64,000 nt of DNA from Robertmurraya sp047302285 (GCF_047302285.1 NZ_CP154845.1:3658001-3722000), one strand, 5' to 3'; numbered from the stretch's first letter, positions 44,267 to 53,156 are shown. Numbers and translations: made by a program. The notes: a model not told the origin generated them from the letters alone.

Positions 44267-44290
44267 AACTTGTGAAAATATTCACAAGTT
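44267..44290. promoter_or_regulatory. Crp/Fnr-type palindrome A upstream of the OYE gene
   Basis: Perfect 24-base palindrome AACTTGTGAA-AATA-TTCACAAGTT, containing TTGTGA-N6-TCACAA (44270-44287). Its proximal end is 24 bases before the OYE start. On the minus strand TTGTGA lies 17 bases from TATAAC (44264-44259), so it could overlap the core promoter. Confidence 0.65.
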
Positions 44291-44809
44291 GTTTTAAAAA
44301 TAAAAAGCAATATCGTTAGCAATTTTGAAATAGTTGCTTCGTATCACCTTCTATCTTTATACTAGAATCTTTTACGCGATTTTAAAAACAGTTTGCGGTT
44401 GTGGGAGATACAAGAAAATGTGGTGGCAGGAAGCAAGTTTTGGAATTAAACATAGCTTCCTGAATATGATTTAATATCTATTTACCTTTTAAAATAATTC
44501 AAAAATAAAACGCCTTCCTAAATCGCTAGAAAGACTACTAATGTTGATCGTATGTAATTTTTCTGTATTTTATTGGTTATAATTTAATTATGTCGATCCA
44601 TCTATCGTTGAGTAAAAAGCTAAAAAAAATTGCACTTCAAGATAGAAGTATTAGAAAAGCTTATTTATAAATAGGAAATTCCCTTCCAGTATCTACTTGT
44701 TCAAAGTCGATTCTTAAGAAAGATTGGCCATAGAGTAACCACTGGCTCCATGGCCACTGCTCAGTTTCTTGTACTGCCTAATCTAGTTTCATCACTTTAG
44801 TGAATGCAA
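44291..44809. other. Gene-free region with short coding-like remnant
   Basis: About 520 bases between the OYE and VOC genes. An inverted repeat CAGGAAGC/GCTTCCTG lies at 44427-44462. On the minus strand 44777-44661 is open and reads AVQETEQWPWSQWLLYGQ then SFLRIDFEQVDTGREFPIYK, protein-like, preceded by a stop and without a ribosome binding site: possibly the tail of a lost gene. TGGCCAT/ATGGCCA repeats flank part of it. Confidence 0.35.
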
Positions 44810-45286
44810 TTACTCCATCTCAGGTGGAGCTTCTACGAACTCAAAGCGCATTCCGCATTGTTTGGATGCATCGTACATATGAACGGTGTTGATATGCTGC
44901 ATATCCGGTGCAAGTGCATCTTTAGCTCCCATCTTTGTTCCGCCGTGTTCAACTATTTTCTGAGCGAATCTGTCAGCATTTTTTACAAGCAAGGTGATAT
45001 TGTGGAGAAATGGTCCTTGTTTATCAAGCAAATCTCTCTGCCACCAAGTGTTTAGCTCAGGTCTGAACTCCGGATTTGGCTTAATGACTTGAAAGATTAC
45101 ATTACCAGCCTTCATATGGATATTTTCACAATCAAATTCACGTTCTATAAGACTAGAAAATCCCTCTTCACATCTTTCCGCTCCAAGCACCTCTTGCAAA
45201 AATTCAGCTGCCTCACTAGGGTTATCATGTAGAATTTCCAAATGCACTAGTCCTTTAATTTCAACATCATTTTTTACTTGTACCAT
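44810..45286 (-). CDS. VOC-superfamily protein
   Basis: 158 residues: KGLVHLEILHDNPSEAAEFL at the start and GPFLHNITLLVKNADRFAQK in the second module; likely Glyoxalase_2-type fold. Unlike a catalytic pair, the metal residues are His in LVHLEI and in FLHNITL, and Glu in FEFVE. Role probably as an accessory enzyme (epimerase, lyase) of the island. GGAGG precedes ATG 45286. Stands alone between OYE and the fix-1 operon. Confidence 0.72.
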   Translation of the reverse strand: MVQVKNDVEIKGLVHLEILHDNPSEAAEFLQEVLGAERCEEGFSSLIEREFDCENIHMKAGNVIFQVIKPNPEFRPELNTWWQRDLLDKQGPFLHNITLLVKNADRFAQKIVEHGGTKMGAKDALAPDMQHINTVHMYDASKQCGMRFEFVEAPPEME

Positions 45287-45428
45287 TATAATTTCCTCCT
45301 AAGAATTGAAAGATTTTTTTTTGGACAATCAAAACGATTTAAACTTTGTATCAAAACTACTTTGGAATATTTTTAAACTCCCCCAGAATTTCTGCTTGTT
45401 ATTGGGCTGGAGGGGACAAACTTTTTCA

Positions 45429-46568
45429 TTAAATCATTGTCGTAACCATATCGAGCAACGTGTCATTCGATCCACCGCCAATGGCATTAACCTTGGCATC
45501 CCTGTAACAGCTTTCTACGCCATTTTCGACAACAACGCCATTGCCCCCATGCATTTGAATCGCTTCATTGGCTACATATTGCAAAACCTCGGCACCTTTA
45601 ATCTTAAGCGCAAACTGCTGTGGTAAACAGAACTGCTCCTCGTCTTGCATCGCTACCGTTGAATAGGTAAAGCTTCTAAGACTTTCTATTTCCATATACA
45701 TCTTGGCCAGCTTGTGTCGAATCACTTGATGGGTATCATAGAGAGATTTCCCCAACTGATTTCTTTCTTTTGTATACGTTTTTACTTTTTCATAAGCTGC
45801 TTCAGCAGCACCGAGATTCATAGGGCCATTCAACATGCATTCTAATGGAGCCATTGCATTAACAAAGTTAGCGCCCATGTTAACCTCGCCAATCAAATTT
45901 TCTTTCGGTACACGGACGTTTCTGTAGTACATACTTCCGCTGGATGAACCATGCCATCCTAATTTATTTTCGATATGTCCCACTTCAACGCCAGGTGTAT
46001 TGGCAGGGACAACAAAAACACTTAAGCCTGTATTAGTAGCTGGGTCAAAATCTGAGGTCATGCAACCAACAATATAATAGTCAGCTTGGCCCGCACCCGT
46101 TGTAAAAATCTTCGCTGCATTTAAAACCCATTCATCTCCATCCTGTACGGCGCGACTTTGCCATTCAGGATAGTTAAATCCTCCTACTGGTTCAGTCATC
46201 GAAACAGCTAAAATCTTTTCTCCATCAAAATTTGGTTTTAGCCATTTTTGTTTCTGTTCTAAAGTTCCGCCAGCAGCTACAGTGACACCGCACATGACTG
46301 TTTCCAGTACCAATAGTAACCCTAAGGTATTACTGACTTTGCTTATTTCCTCTAATACAATACTATAGGTCGTCCACTGCCCACCAAGCCCTCCATAGGA
46401 TTCGTCGTGTGGCAGCCCAATAAATCCTAATTCTCCCATTCTCTTAACTAGATGAGCAGGATATTTATTATTCAACTCCATCTCTAAAACAAAAGGCTTA
46501 ACTTCCTTTTCGGCAAATTCCCGAGCGATATTACGCATTAGTTCCTGTTCTTCATTTAACACCAACAC
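45429..46568 (-). CDS. Acyl-CoA dehydrogenase
   Basis: 379 residues, ACAD fold: N-terminal helices (EEQELMRNIAREFAEKEVKP), beta domain with VSMTEPVGGFNYPEWQSRA and KIFTTGAGQADYY, C-terminal helices (QLGKSLYDTHQVIRHKLAK, QMHGGNGVVVENGVE). The usual C-terminal catalytic Glu position (IYEGT) reads AIGGGSND; a Glu in APLECMLNGP could act instead, as in isovaleryl- or long-chain-type enzymes. Last gene of the etf-fix operon, with the position CaiA has beside Fix proteins, so it probably exchanges electrons between an acyl/enoyl-CoA and the ETF. Confidence 0.82.
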   Translation of the reverse strand: MLVLNEEQELMRNIAREFAEKEVKPFVLEMELNNKYPAHLVKRMGELGFIGLPHDESYGGLGGQWTTYSIVLEEISKVSNTLGLLLVLETVMCGVTVAAGGTLEQKQKWLKPNFDGEKILAVSMTEPVGGFNYPEWQSRAVQDGDEWVLNAAKIFTTGAGQADYYIVGCMTSDFDPATNTGLSVFVVPANTPGVEVGHIENKLGWHGSSSGSMYYRNVRVPKENLIGEVNMGANFVNAMAPLECMLNGPMNLGAAEAAYEKVKTYTKERNQLGKSLYDTHQVIRHKLAKMYMEIESLRSFTYSTVAMQDEEQFCLPQQFALKIKGAEVLQYVANEAIQMHGGNGVVVENGVESCYRDAKVNAIGGGSNDTLLDMVTTMI

Positions 46569-46666
46569 ATTAATTCCTCCCTTTAATAATTAACCTATTT
46601 TTCCGACCTGATAGATTCATATAGTTCTTTTTGAACCACCTCCTTAAAATCATCATCCAGTTCCGC

Positions 46667-46960
46667 TTAGCCATACCGATAGCTGACACCAAAGGTGCTA
46701 CGAGGATAGCTCCACTCGACAATCCCTTTGTTTTCGCACATGATTCGGCATGTACCACATTCCAAACAGCCAGCATAATCAAACGTTATTTCTCCTGCTT
46801 TATCCAATTTGTAAAGAACAGCTGGGCAAACAACTAGACATGGTTTTTCGTTGCAGTTCGCACAAATTTCTTTATTTAGCACAATATGAGGATCTTCCTC
46901 ATCAACCGTAAATTTGTTCAAGCTCAAGAGTTCTGGGGCTGTTAGTTTCGCTATACTCAT
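46667..46960 (-). CDS. fixX: FixX-type ferredoxin-like protein 1
   Basis: About 97 residues from ATG 46960, whose ATGA overlaps the FixC stop; GGGGGAG is nine bases upstream. The body matches E. coli FixX: KFTVDEEDPHIVLNK, VVCPAVLYKLDKAGEITFDY, GCLECGTCRI, EWSYPRSTFGVSYRYG. The Cys of VCP plus CLECGTC can bind one 4Fe-4S cluster. It has extra Cys (CANCNEKPC, RIMC), suggesting a second cluster, unlike the E. coli form. Passes electrons from FixC. Confidence 0.85.
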   Translation of the reverse strand: MSIAKLTAPELLSLNKFTVDEEDPHIVLNKEICANCNEKPCLVVCPAVLYKLDKAGEITFDYAGCLECGTCRIMCENKGIVEWSYPRSTFGVSYRYG

Positions 46961-48246
46961 AGTGCTTTTCTCCCCCTTAAACCATCCTTCAGCAATTGCC
47001 AAACGGTAAGTCGATTGTTTTTCGCTACACCCACAATTTGTTTTTTTAGACTATTAGGCACGTTTCCATCCACAGCATAAAGCGTCTGGAAGAGCTCAAC
47101 GGCAACATTTGGATAGGTTTTAAACAAATTAGGAATATTCAAGGCATCTGTAAAACCGTCATACGCTCTCATCATAGGTAAGAGTCTAACGTTTTCCAGT
47201 TCCTCTAAATAAGTAGATCCCATATTCGCTGGATTTTCTACTCTAATAATCGCCCTTGCTGCAGCCAGTCCACTTAAGATCGCCAGGTCAATTCCTCGGA
47301 TCGTATATCCTAGATTGACCACCGTTCCTGCTGCTTCCCCCGCTACCAAGAGTCCTTCTCGGTAGATTTTTTTCGGAATGCCTCGGTACCCCTCTTCTGC
47401 TACGAGATGAGCTCCATATTCGACGGTTTTTCCACCTTCAATGAGGGAATAAATGGCTGGATGCATCTTCAGTTCTTGGAAAAGACTATGAATCGAGCGC
47501 CCGTTTTGAGCCACTTCTTCCGGCATCAAGACCATTCCTAAAGAAATACTCTCTTTGTTCGTATAGAGAAATCCACCTCCGTGAATGCCCTCCGTACCGC
47601 CTAACATAAGACGGGCAGCTCCTTCATCGCTTTTAAGGTTAAATCTTTGTTCAATAACTTTTGCCGGGAGTTCAATAATTTCTTTCACACCGACCGCAAC
47701 AGTACTTGCTTGAATATCTTCGATTAGTCCAGCCTTTTGAGCAATAAATGAATTCACTCCGTCAGCTGCCACTATTACATCAGCATACATTTCATCTTCG
47801 CCCGCAATGACTCCGACAATTTTTCCGTCTTTTTCTATCAGGTCATCGACTTTGATTCCATAGGCTACCATAGCACCCATTTCCTCTGCCTTGCCAGCAA
47901 ACCATTCATCAAAACTAGCTCGCAAAATCGTATAGGACTGGGGGACCTCTCCTTCTGAAAAAGACGGATCATGATAGTCAATACTAATTGCCCGATTATC
48001 ACTAAGCATCATTATTTGTTCATGGGTTACTTTTCGTTCAAGGGCCGCGTCTTCAGTTAGTCCCTCGTCTACCATTTCCAAGGCATACGTATAAAATCTG
48101 CCTCCGGTCACATTTTTTGAACCAGCAGTATCTCCTCTTTCAATGACGAGGACTTCTTTACCTTCTTTAGCTAGAGTGTAGGCACAGGCTATACCGGCTG
48201 GACCAGCCCCAATAATGATCGCGTCAAATTTCTCTGTTTCACTCAT
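46957..48246 (-). CDS. fixC: FixC-type ETF:quinone oxidoreductase-like flavoprotein 1
   Basis: 429 residues. FAD-binding Rossmann DAIIIGAGPAGIACAYTLAK, ERGDTAGSKNVTGGRFYT, VIAADGVNSFIAQKAG, and the ring FAD motif EAAGTVVNLGYTIRGIDLAI. C-terminal membrane-contact region is weakly hydrophobic. Transfers electrons between the EtfAB flavoprotein and FixX/quinone. 15-base-scale spacing to EtfA1 and overlap with FixX make an operon. Confidence 0.9.
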   Translation of the reverse strand: MSETEKFDAIIIGAGPAGIACAYTLAKEGKEVLVIERGDTAGSKNVTGGRFYTYALEMVDEGLTEDAALERKVTHEQIMMLSDNRAISIDYHDPSFSEGEVPQSYTILRASFDEWFAGKAEEMGAMVAYGIKVDDLIEKDGKIVGVIAGEDEMYADVIVAADGVNSFIAQKAGLIEDIQASTVAVGVKEIIELPAKVIEQRFNLKSDEGAARLMLGGTEGIHGGGFLYTNKESISLGMVLMPEEVAQNGRSIHSLFQELKMHPAIYSLIEGGKTVEYGAHLVAEEGYRGIPKKIYREGLLVAGEAAGTVVNLGYTIRGIDLAILSGLAAARAIIRVENPANMGSTYLEELENVRLLPMMRAYDGFTDALNIPNLFKTYPNVAVELFQTLYAVDGNVPNSLKKQIVGVAKNNRLTVWQLLKDGLRGRKAL

Positions 48247-48358
48247 GTTCTCACCACTTTTTTTAAAAATTCATCTTAATACCTAGCATTTTTCATAAGC
48301 GTAGGTAGATATTATTTTTCCTATGTCACGTCAAAAAGCTCGGTATACTCCTTCAGTT

Positions 48359-49261
48359 CTATTTCAGTGCTGCTGTTAACAGCGGTACGATTTCATACAT
48401 ATCTCCAACGATTCCGTAGTCTGCTGATTTAAAGATAGGGGCATTCTCATTATTGTCTATGGCAACGATCGTTTTCGCATCTCGAACTCCGAACATATGC
48501 TGCATCTGGCCAGATACACCAAACGATAAATAAAGCTGTGGTTTAATAACGGCACCAGAGATACCGATATACTGCTCCACTGGTAGCCAGTGTCTTTCTT
48601 CAGCTATTCCGCGGGTGCAGGCAATTTCAGCATCTAATACTGCTGCCAATCCTTTTGCCATCTCCATATCTTCAGGTTTCTCTAGCCCCATTCCTACACA
48701 AACCACTTTATCTGCTTTATTCAAGTCGGCTCCTTCTTTCACAATCGGCTTTGTTTCCACCAAGCTGACTCTGGAATCTGACTGGAGGTCAATACTCGTA
48801 ATTTCACAATTTCCAGTTCCTTCATCAAATTTCCCTGCAGGTACCGTAACAACGCTTAAACCAGAAAGAATTTCACTTTGGACAATAATGCCTCCATAGT
48901 GCATTCTCTCGCAAATCACATCTCCTTCTACAAAACTCAGTGAAGAAACATCACTTGCCATCCCACAATCTAAGTAGCCAGCTACTCTGGCAGCAAAATC
49001 TCTTCCCCTGGCGGTGGCACCGACAACGAGCAGTTCCGCTTCTTCTTTTTTAAGAAATGCGGCTACTGCCTCACTGTAATTTTCAATCATCGGGCTGTCC
49101 CCATTGAATAAGCAAACCTTATCTGCCCCTTTGGTTGCCAATTCATTTGCAGCTTCCTGTGAGAAAGCGAAAGCAATCGTAGTTTTCCCCGTTTGTTTGG
49201 CAAAGCTAATGAGCTCAGCTGCGAGACTTATTTGGTCACTAAAAACATAAATACCTGCCAT
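48359..49261 (-). CDS. etfA: Electron transfer flavoprotein alpha subunit 1 (FixB-like)
   Basis: About 300 residues. N-terminal domain (YVFSDQISLAAELISFAKQT); C-terminal FAD domain: VGMGLEKPEDMEMAKGLA, EQYIGISGAVIKPQLYLSFG, QMQHMFGVRDAKTIVAIDNN, IVGDMYEIVPLL. ATG 49261 is chosen over a GTG at 49273 because GGAAGGTG is nine bases upstream. Partner of EtfB1. The FixAB pair may be electron-bifurcating, judged from resemblance to E. coli FixAB. Confidence 0.9.
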   Translation of the reverse strand: MAGIYVFSDQISLAAELISFAKQTGKTTIAFAFSQEAANELATKGADKVCLFNGDSPMIENYSEAVAAFLKKEEAELLVVGATARGRDFAARVAGYLDCGMASDVSSLSFVEGDVICERMHYGGIIVQSEILSGLSVVTVPAGKFDEGTGNCEITSIDLQSDSRVSLVETKPIVKEGADLNKADKVVCVGMGLEKPEDMEMAKGLAAVLDAEIACTRGIAEERHWLPVEQYIGISGAVIKPQLYLSFGVSGQMQHMFGVRDAKTIVAIDNNENAPIFKSADYGIVGDMYEIVPLLTAALK

Positions 49262-49262
49262 C

Positions 49263-50030
49263 TTATAGAACACCTTCCTTTCTTAAGACTGCTGCGAGTT
49301 CTTTCACTTTATCCGTGTCATCACCTTCACGAAGGATGATGTTTTTACGATTCATGACATATCCTTTTACATCCGTTACTTTCATTTTTGGAATAAAATC
49401 AATGCCCAAATCAGACGGTGTAAATTCAGTTACTGGTTTTTTCCGTGCGGCCATGACCGCTTTTAACCCGGGAATTGCTGGGGTATTAATTTCCGGTAAA
49501 ACTGCTATTACTGCAGGTAATTCCACCTTAACGGTTTCCAGGCAATCATCTAACTTTCTTTCTGCTATTAACGTATTTCCTTCAAAATGTAGACTACTTA
49601 CAGAAGTGACAACTGGTAGATTCAATATGGCACCGATTCTTGGTGCGGTTTGCCGTGCAAAGGTATCACTTGCCCCTTCTGCACAAACCACCAAACTAAA
49701 ATCACCGATTTTTTTGATGGCCGCTGATAGAGCTTTAGCCGTAACACTTCCATCTGCAGAATATGCTTCTTCGGCACTGATACAGTAACCTTCATCCAAT
49801 CCTCTGGAAAGAGCATCCTTTAAGGACTGTTTGGCTTGGCTATTACCAAAGGTCAATCCAACTGCTTTTCCACCTAGGGTTTCTGCAGCTTGTACCCCCT
49901 CTTCAATCGCATTTTTGTCAAAATCAGATATCTTCCATTTCGCCTTGCTTACATCCACATTCAATTCGAAATCGATTTTGATGTCTTCTTCTACTGGAAC
50001 CCATTTATAACAAACGATTACATTAGACAA
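49263..50030 (-). CDS. etfB: Electron transfer flavoprotein beta subunit 1 (FixA-like)
   Basis: 255 residues. The start VCYKWVPVEEDIKIDF with KAKWKISDFDKNAIEEGVQA closely follows FixA (CYK-VP, KISQYDLNAIEA). AMP/FAD-contact region includes ALSRGLDEGY and VVCAEGASDTFARQTAPRIG; C-terminal LKAVMAARKKPV. First gene of etf-1. GGAGGAAG precedes ATG 50030. A Crp/Fnr-type site lies 60 bases further upstream. Confidence 0.9.
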   Translation of the reverse strand: MSNVIVCYKWVPVEEDIKIDFELNVDVSKAKWKISDFDKNAIEEGVQAAETLGGKAVGLTFGNSQAKQSLKDALSRGLDEGYCISAEEAYSADGSVTAKALSAAIKKIGDFSLVVCAEGASDTFARQTAPRIGAILNLPVVTSVSSLHFEGNTLIAERKLDDCLETVKVELPAVIAVLPEINTPAIPGLKAVMAARKKPVTEFTPSDLGIDFIPKMKVTDVKGYVMNRKNIILREGDDTDKVKELAAVLRKEGVL

Positions 50031-50090
50031 TTCATCTTCCTCCTAACTAATTTTTGAAATTTCAGCTATCTGCAAAAAAACTACTATATG

Positions 50091-50108
50091 TTGTGATTTT
50101 CTTCACAT
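50091..50108. promoter_or_regulatory. Crp/Fnr-type palindrome B upstream of the etf-1 operon
   Basis: TTGTGA-TTTTCT-TCACAT, one base off the perfect palindrome, 60 bases from the EtfB1 start. This position is compatible with an activator site centred near -41. Confidence 0.6.
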
Positions 50109-50550
50109 AAATAGGTATATTTGTAAGACTAACTGGGGCCACCTCCTTACAGACTTCTGCGACCAATTAAATTAAAGGCACTTTTCGCAAACATTGCTGC
50201 TTTTGGAAAATAATAAGTTCATAAAATGCCTATATCTCCTCGTAAGGACTAAAAAGAGGAAGCGAAAAGTGCCGTCGCACATTTAATGTATAGCAGTAAC
50301 AGTGACATATGGGTAAAAACCGGCTTCTGGGTTTTTACGAAAAACCACAACCTATACGAAAACAGCGACAATAAAAAGACCAACCTTCTTAAGATGTCCA
50401 TACTAAAAAGTACATCTTAAAACGGTTGGTCTTTAGTAAACTACCATTAAGGTTTTCTACTTAACACGCAATCATATATTGTTTTATTAATTTATCGCAT
50501 AAGATTAAATTTCTTTTAACTCTCATTTTGAGACCTTAAGACACCAATTC
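50109..50550. other. Hairpin-rich intergenic region between etf-1 and DUF2294
   Basis: Three inverted repeats: TGCGAC-N13-GGCACTTTTCGC (50158-50188) pairs with GCGAAAAGTGCC-GTCGCA (50262-50279); GTAAAAACC/GGTTTTTAC (50313-50338); and AAAGACCAACC/GGTTGGTCTTT with inner AAGATGT/ACATCTT (50373-50434). The last is followed on the minus strand by TTTTTATT and is the likely terminator of DUF2294. The first two may be a structured RNA or leader. No ORF convinces. Confidence 0.5.
50375..50434 (-). terminator. Terminator of the DUF2294 gene
   Basis: Long hairpin with 11- and 7-base arms and a T tract on the minus strand; 117 bases after the stop at 50551. Confidence 0.65.
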
Positions 50551-50973
50551 TTAAGCCAATTGTCTGTCAAACACGATTATCATGACACAATATTCATCGC
50601 TTGGATATGAGTCATGGATGCAATAGATGGCCGTTGCCTCTACCATTTTTTCTATCGTAGAAATCAATTCGCCCTCTTGAATCGCTCCGTCCAACACATT
50701 TACTCTGAGAGAGCGAATATATTCCGCCCCATCTGATTCGTTATCAATAACGAATCTTTCCATTTTAGTAAGATAGCGTTCTGTCCGAATAATGACTAAA
50801 TCATCAACAATGGTCACTCTCGTACCATCAGGCCCTTTATCAAATTTCTCTTTTCCACACTGTTTCCAATAATTTGCTATTTTATGTTGAATTTTTTTGC
50901 GTTTTATTTCATCAAATAGCAAAGGTTTATTGATTCCAGGTTTTGCGTACGCTTGCAATTTGCAGAACGGCAT
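50551..50973 (-). CDS. DUF2294 (MpsC-like) protein
   Basis: About 140 residues from ATG 50973. Matches DUF2294/MpsC: GPDGTRVTIVDDLVIIRTER, then LTKMERFVI and a C-terminal sheet (IYCIHDSYPSDEYCVMIIVF). The family is linked with Na+-translocating systems and stress; molecular role unknown. AAGGAGTG precedes the start; an upstream in-frame reading to 51102 lacks a site. Preceded by Crp/Fnr-type site C, 88 bases upstream, so likely in the same regulon as the ETF genes. Confidence 0.68.
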   Translation of the reverse strand: MPFCKLQAYAKPGINKPLLFDEIKRKKIQHKIANYWKQCGKEKFDKGPDGTRVTIVDDLVIIRTERYLTKMERFVIDNESDGAEYIRSLRVNVLDGAIQEGELISTIEKMVEATAIYCIHDSYPSDEYCVMIIVFDRQLA

Positions 50974-51419
50974 ATTAATCCTCACTCCTTCTTTGAGCTC
51001 TAGGATGTGAAACCTTTTAGAAAACAATAACTGATACTTTTGAAAACTATAGAATTCTTTTTTGTGAACTATTTCACAAACTTTGACAAAAATAAACACC
51101 AACGCCTCAGGACTTCAAAACTCCTAAAAAGTTGGTTTTTTATAAGCTGCCTATATGGTCTCTTATTAAAAACGCAATATTATTTACATCGTTATTTTAT
51201 CCTTTCTTTATTTAGGCTGTCAAGAGGTAAGATGGGATTATTTTTTTGAGTTTTTGTAATTGATGACTTTTATCCGTTTGATTCTAAATTAGGTTACTTG
51301 AATCCATTTCATAATTGCGCACCTCAAGTTAATAAACGAACGATTTTGACATTTAATTTAATTTAGATCAGTGATTTACTTAAATACCATAAATGATCTG
51401 GTGATGATAAAACCACTGA
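50974..51419. other. Gene-free region with Crp/Fnr-type site C
   Basis: 446 bases, A+T-rich. Contains the palindrome at 51062-51079. TATAGT lies at 51051-51046 on the minus strand. A loose inverted repeat ACCAAC/GTTGGT occurs near 51100-51140. Nothing protein-like. Confidence 0.45.
51062..51079. promoter_or_regulatory. Crp/Fnr-type palindrome C upstream of DUF2294
   Basis: Perfect TTGTGA-ACTATT-TCACAA, 88 bases before the DUF2294 start at 50973. Confidence 0.6.
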
Positions 51420-52577
51420 TTAATACACGTCACGCAAATGGCGTCCTTGTTTTTGCAGATTGTTTAGATAGACTTCTGCGCCTTCACGCGACATATTGCC
51501 TTCTTTTTCAATGACATCAATTAGTGTAGTGTTGACGTCTTTTGCCATTCTTTGTTTGTCGCCGCATACGAAGAAGTATGCACCATTTTCTAGCCATTGG
51601 AATATTACTTTGCTTTTTTCGAGCATTTTATGTTGAACGTATACCTTTTCGTCCTGATCGCGGGAAAAGGCAGTATCTAATTTTGTCAATACTCCTTCTT
51701 TCATATATTGTTCTAATTCACCCTTATAAAGAAAATCACATGTTTCATGCTGATCACCAAAGAACAGCCATGTTCTGCCTGTTGCTTTCAGAGCTGCATA
51801 TTCTTCGATAAAGGAACGGAATGGCGCAATCCCTGTACCAGGTCCAACCATAATAATATCCTTATCTGGTTCCGGCAAATGGAAATGTTTATTGGGCTGA
51901 ACAAATACCTGTAAAGTATCCCCAACACGAGCCCGTTCTGCCACCATCACGGAACATACCCCTTTACGTTCACGGTTATGAGCATCATAGCGCACAGCGA
52001 CGATCGTTAAATGCACCTCGTTCGGATGAGCAGTCATGCTGCTGGCAATTGAATAAAGGCGCGGGGTCATTTTTCTTAAAGTTAACACCACATCCTGTGC
52101 AGATGCCTTCCATGGACCAAAATCACGCAACATGTCAAGTAAATCGCGGCCGTTACAATACTCTTTTGTTTGATCTCCATTTTTCAATAGTTCATTTAAT
52201 GCTTCGTTGTCAATTAATTCAGCTGCCTGCAGCATGATTTTTTTAGTCAAAAATGTAATTTCATAGTAACTGGTGAGCGCTTCTTTTAATTTCAGTGTAT
52301 CGCCTTGTTTGTTAATAGTTACCTCGATTTCCGGATCCCATTTCATCTCTTCAAGAAGTGTAGCCACTAGTTCCGGATCATTATTAGGGAAAATTCCCAG
52401 AGCATCACCTGGGATGTAGGAAAGACCTGATCCTTTTAATGATAGCTCGAGATGTCTTGTTTCTTTATTTGATCCATCTCCATTTATATTTACATTTTTA
52501 AGAACCTTGGCCGAAATTGGATTGGATCTGGAATATGCCGTTTGCATTTGTTTGTTATCTATCACTGTAGTTTGCAT
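51420..52577 (-). CDS. CysJ-like FAD/NADPH reductase lacking the flavodoxin domain
   Basis: 385 residues. It covers the C-terminal half of sulfite-reductase flavoprotein CysJ: FAD-binding domain with connecting helices (RLYSIASS, GVCSVMVAERARVGD) and NADPH domain (MVGPGTGIAPFRSFIEE, FFVCGDKQRMAKDV, C-terminal YLNNLQKQGRHLRDVY with terminal Tyr). Full CysJ is about 600 residues; the N-terminal FMN flavodoxin domain is absent and the short N-terminus looks native (GAGGTGAAAAAAT ribosome site). It would therefore move electrons from NADPH to FAD and another acceptor. Between DUF2294 and the fix-2 operon end; partner unknown. Confidence 0.8.
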   Translation of the reverse strand: MQTTVIDNKQMQTAYSRSNPISAKVLKNVNINGDGSNKETRHLELSLKGSGLSYIPGDALGIFPNNDPELVATLLEEMKWDPEIEVTINKQGDTLKLKEALTSYYEITFLTKKIMLQAAELIDNEALNELLKNGDQTKEYCNGRDLLDMLRDFGPWKASAQDVVLTLRKMTPRLYSIASSMTAHPNEVHLTIVAVRYDAHNRERKGVCSVMVAERARVGDTLQVFVQPNKHFHLPEPDKDIIMVGPGTGIAPFRSFIEEYAALKATGRTWLFFGDQHETCDFLYKGELEQYMKEGVLTKLDTAFSRDQDEKVYVQHKMLEKSKVIFQWLENGAYFFVCGDKQRMAKDVNTTLIDVIEKEGNMSREGAEVYLNNLQKQGRHLRDVY

Positions 52578-52686
52578 TTTATTTTTTCACCTCGAAAAGT
52601 TATATAAACTTAGGATTATCAAGCTTCCTGCCCTCGAACCTCCAGGATTTTACGTTTTTGGTTTTCGGATGATATATATTGAGAAA

Positions 52687-52716
52687 GCCGTATTCACATA
52701 ATAGGGTGAATACGGC
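52687..52716 (-). terminator. Terminator of the fix-2 operon
   Basis: GCCGTATTCA/TGAATACGGC perfect 10-base stem with 10-base loop; on the minus strand followed by TTTCTC, 138 bases past the FixX2 stop. Confidence 0.75.
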
Positions 52717-52853
52717 CGATCACTTAAACAATGCGAGGCTTTCAGGTTGCTTCTTAAAAGAGCCGCACCCTCCTAACAAAGAAAAACAAAATTGAGGGTT
52801 TAGCGATAATCTTGGATATTAATGGAAGCTAAAGTGACCTAGTATTCATCTTG

Positions 52854-53156
52854 CTATCCTTCGCGATAGCTCACTCCCATACCGCTACTCGGATAGTGCC
52901 AGGATAGCACTCCGGGTGGCGCCGCCGCCAAACAAGTGCCGCATTCAAGGCAGGCTGCATACAAAATACCAATAGTACCGTCCGGTAGTAGCGAGTAGAC
53001 TTGAGCAGGACAAACCAGTACTAGTAGTGGTCCGGCTCCTGTTGCGGCTGCGGCCTCCTGATCAATGTGAATATGTGATTGTTCCACATCTGTTTCATAA
53101 CGATTCCTGTCAAGACGTTCGGGAACTGTTCCAAATGGATTCTTTTTTATACTCAT
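52854..53156 (-). CDS. FixX-type ferredoxin-like protein 2
   Basis: 100 residues. Keeps only the core: LVCPAQVYSLLPDG, ACLECGTCLA, LSWHYPSSGMGVSYREG. Four Cys (VCP plus CLECGTC) suffice for one 4Fe-4S cluster, as in E. coli FixX; the extra Cys seen in FixX1 are absent (AAAATGAGPL, LAAAPP). ATG overlaps the FixC2 stop by four bases. Distal gene of operon 2. Confidence 0.8.
   Translation of the reverse strand: MSIKKNPFGTVPERLDRNRYETDVEQSHIHIDQEAAAATGAGPLLVLVCPAQVYSLLPDGTIGILYAACLECGTCLAAAPPGVLSWHYPSSGMGVSYREG

Noticed and set aside
44427..44462. CAGGAAGC/GCTTCCTG inverted repeat as a terminator
   Set aside because: No T tract and no gene end beside it.
46570..46782. Open frame overlapping the FixX region on the minus strand
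   Set aside because: It is the wrong frame of fixX and has no ribosome binding site; the fixX frame carries conserved motifs.
50177..50188. GGCACTTTTCGC as a sigma-54 promoter
   Set aside because: GG and GC are eight bases apart instead of ten, and it is one arm of a stem.
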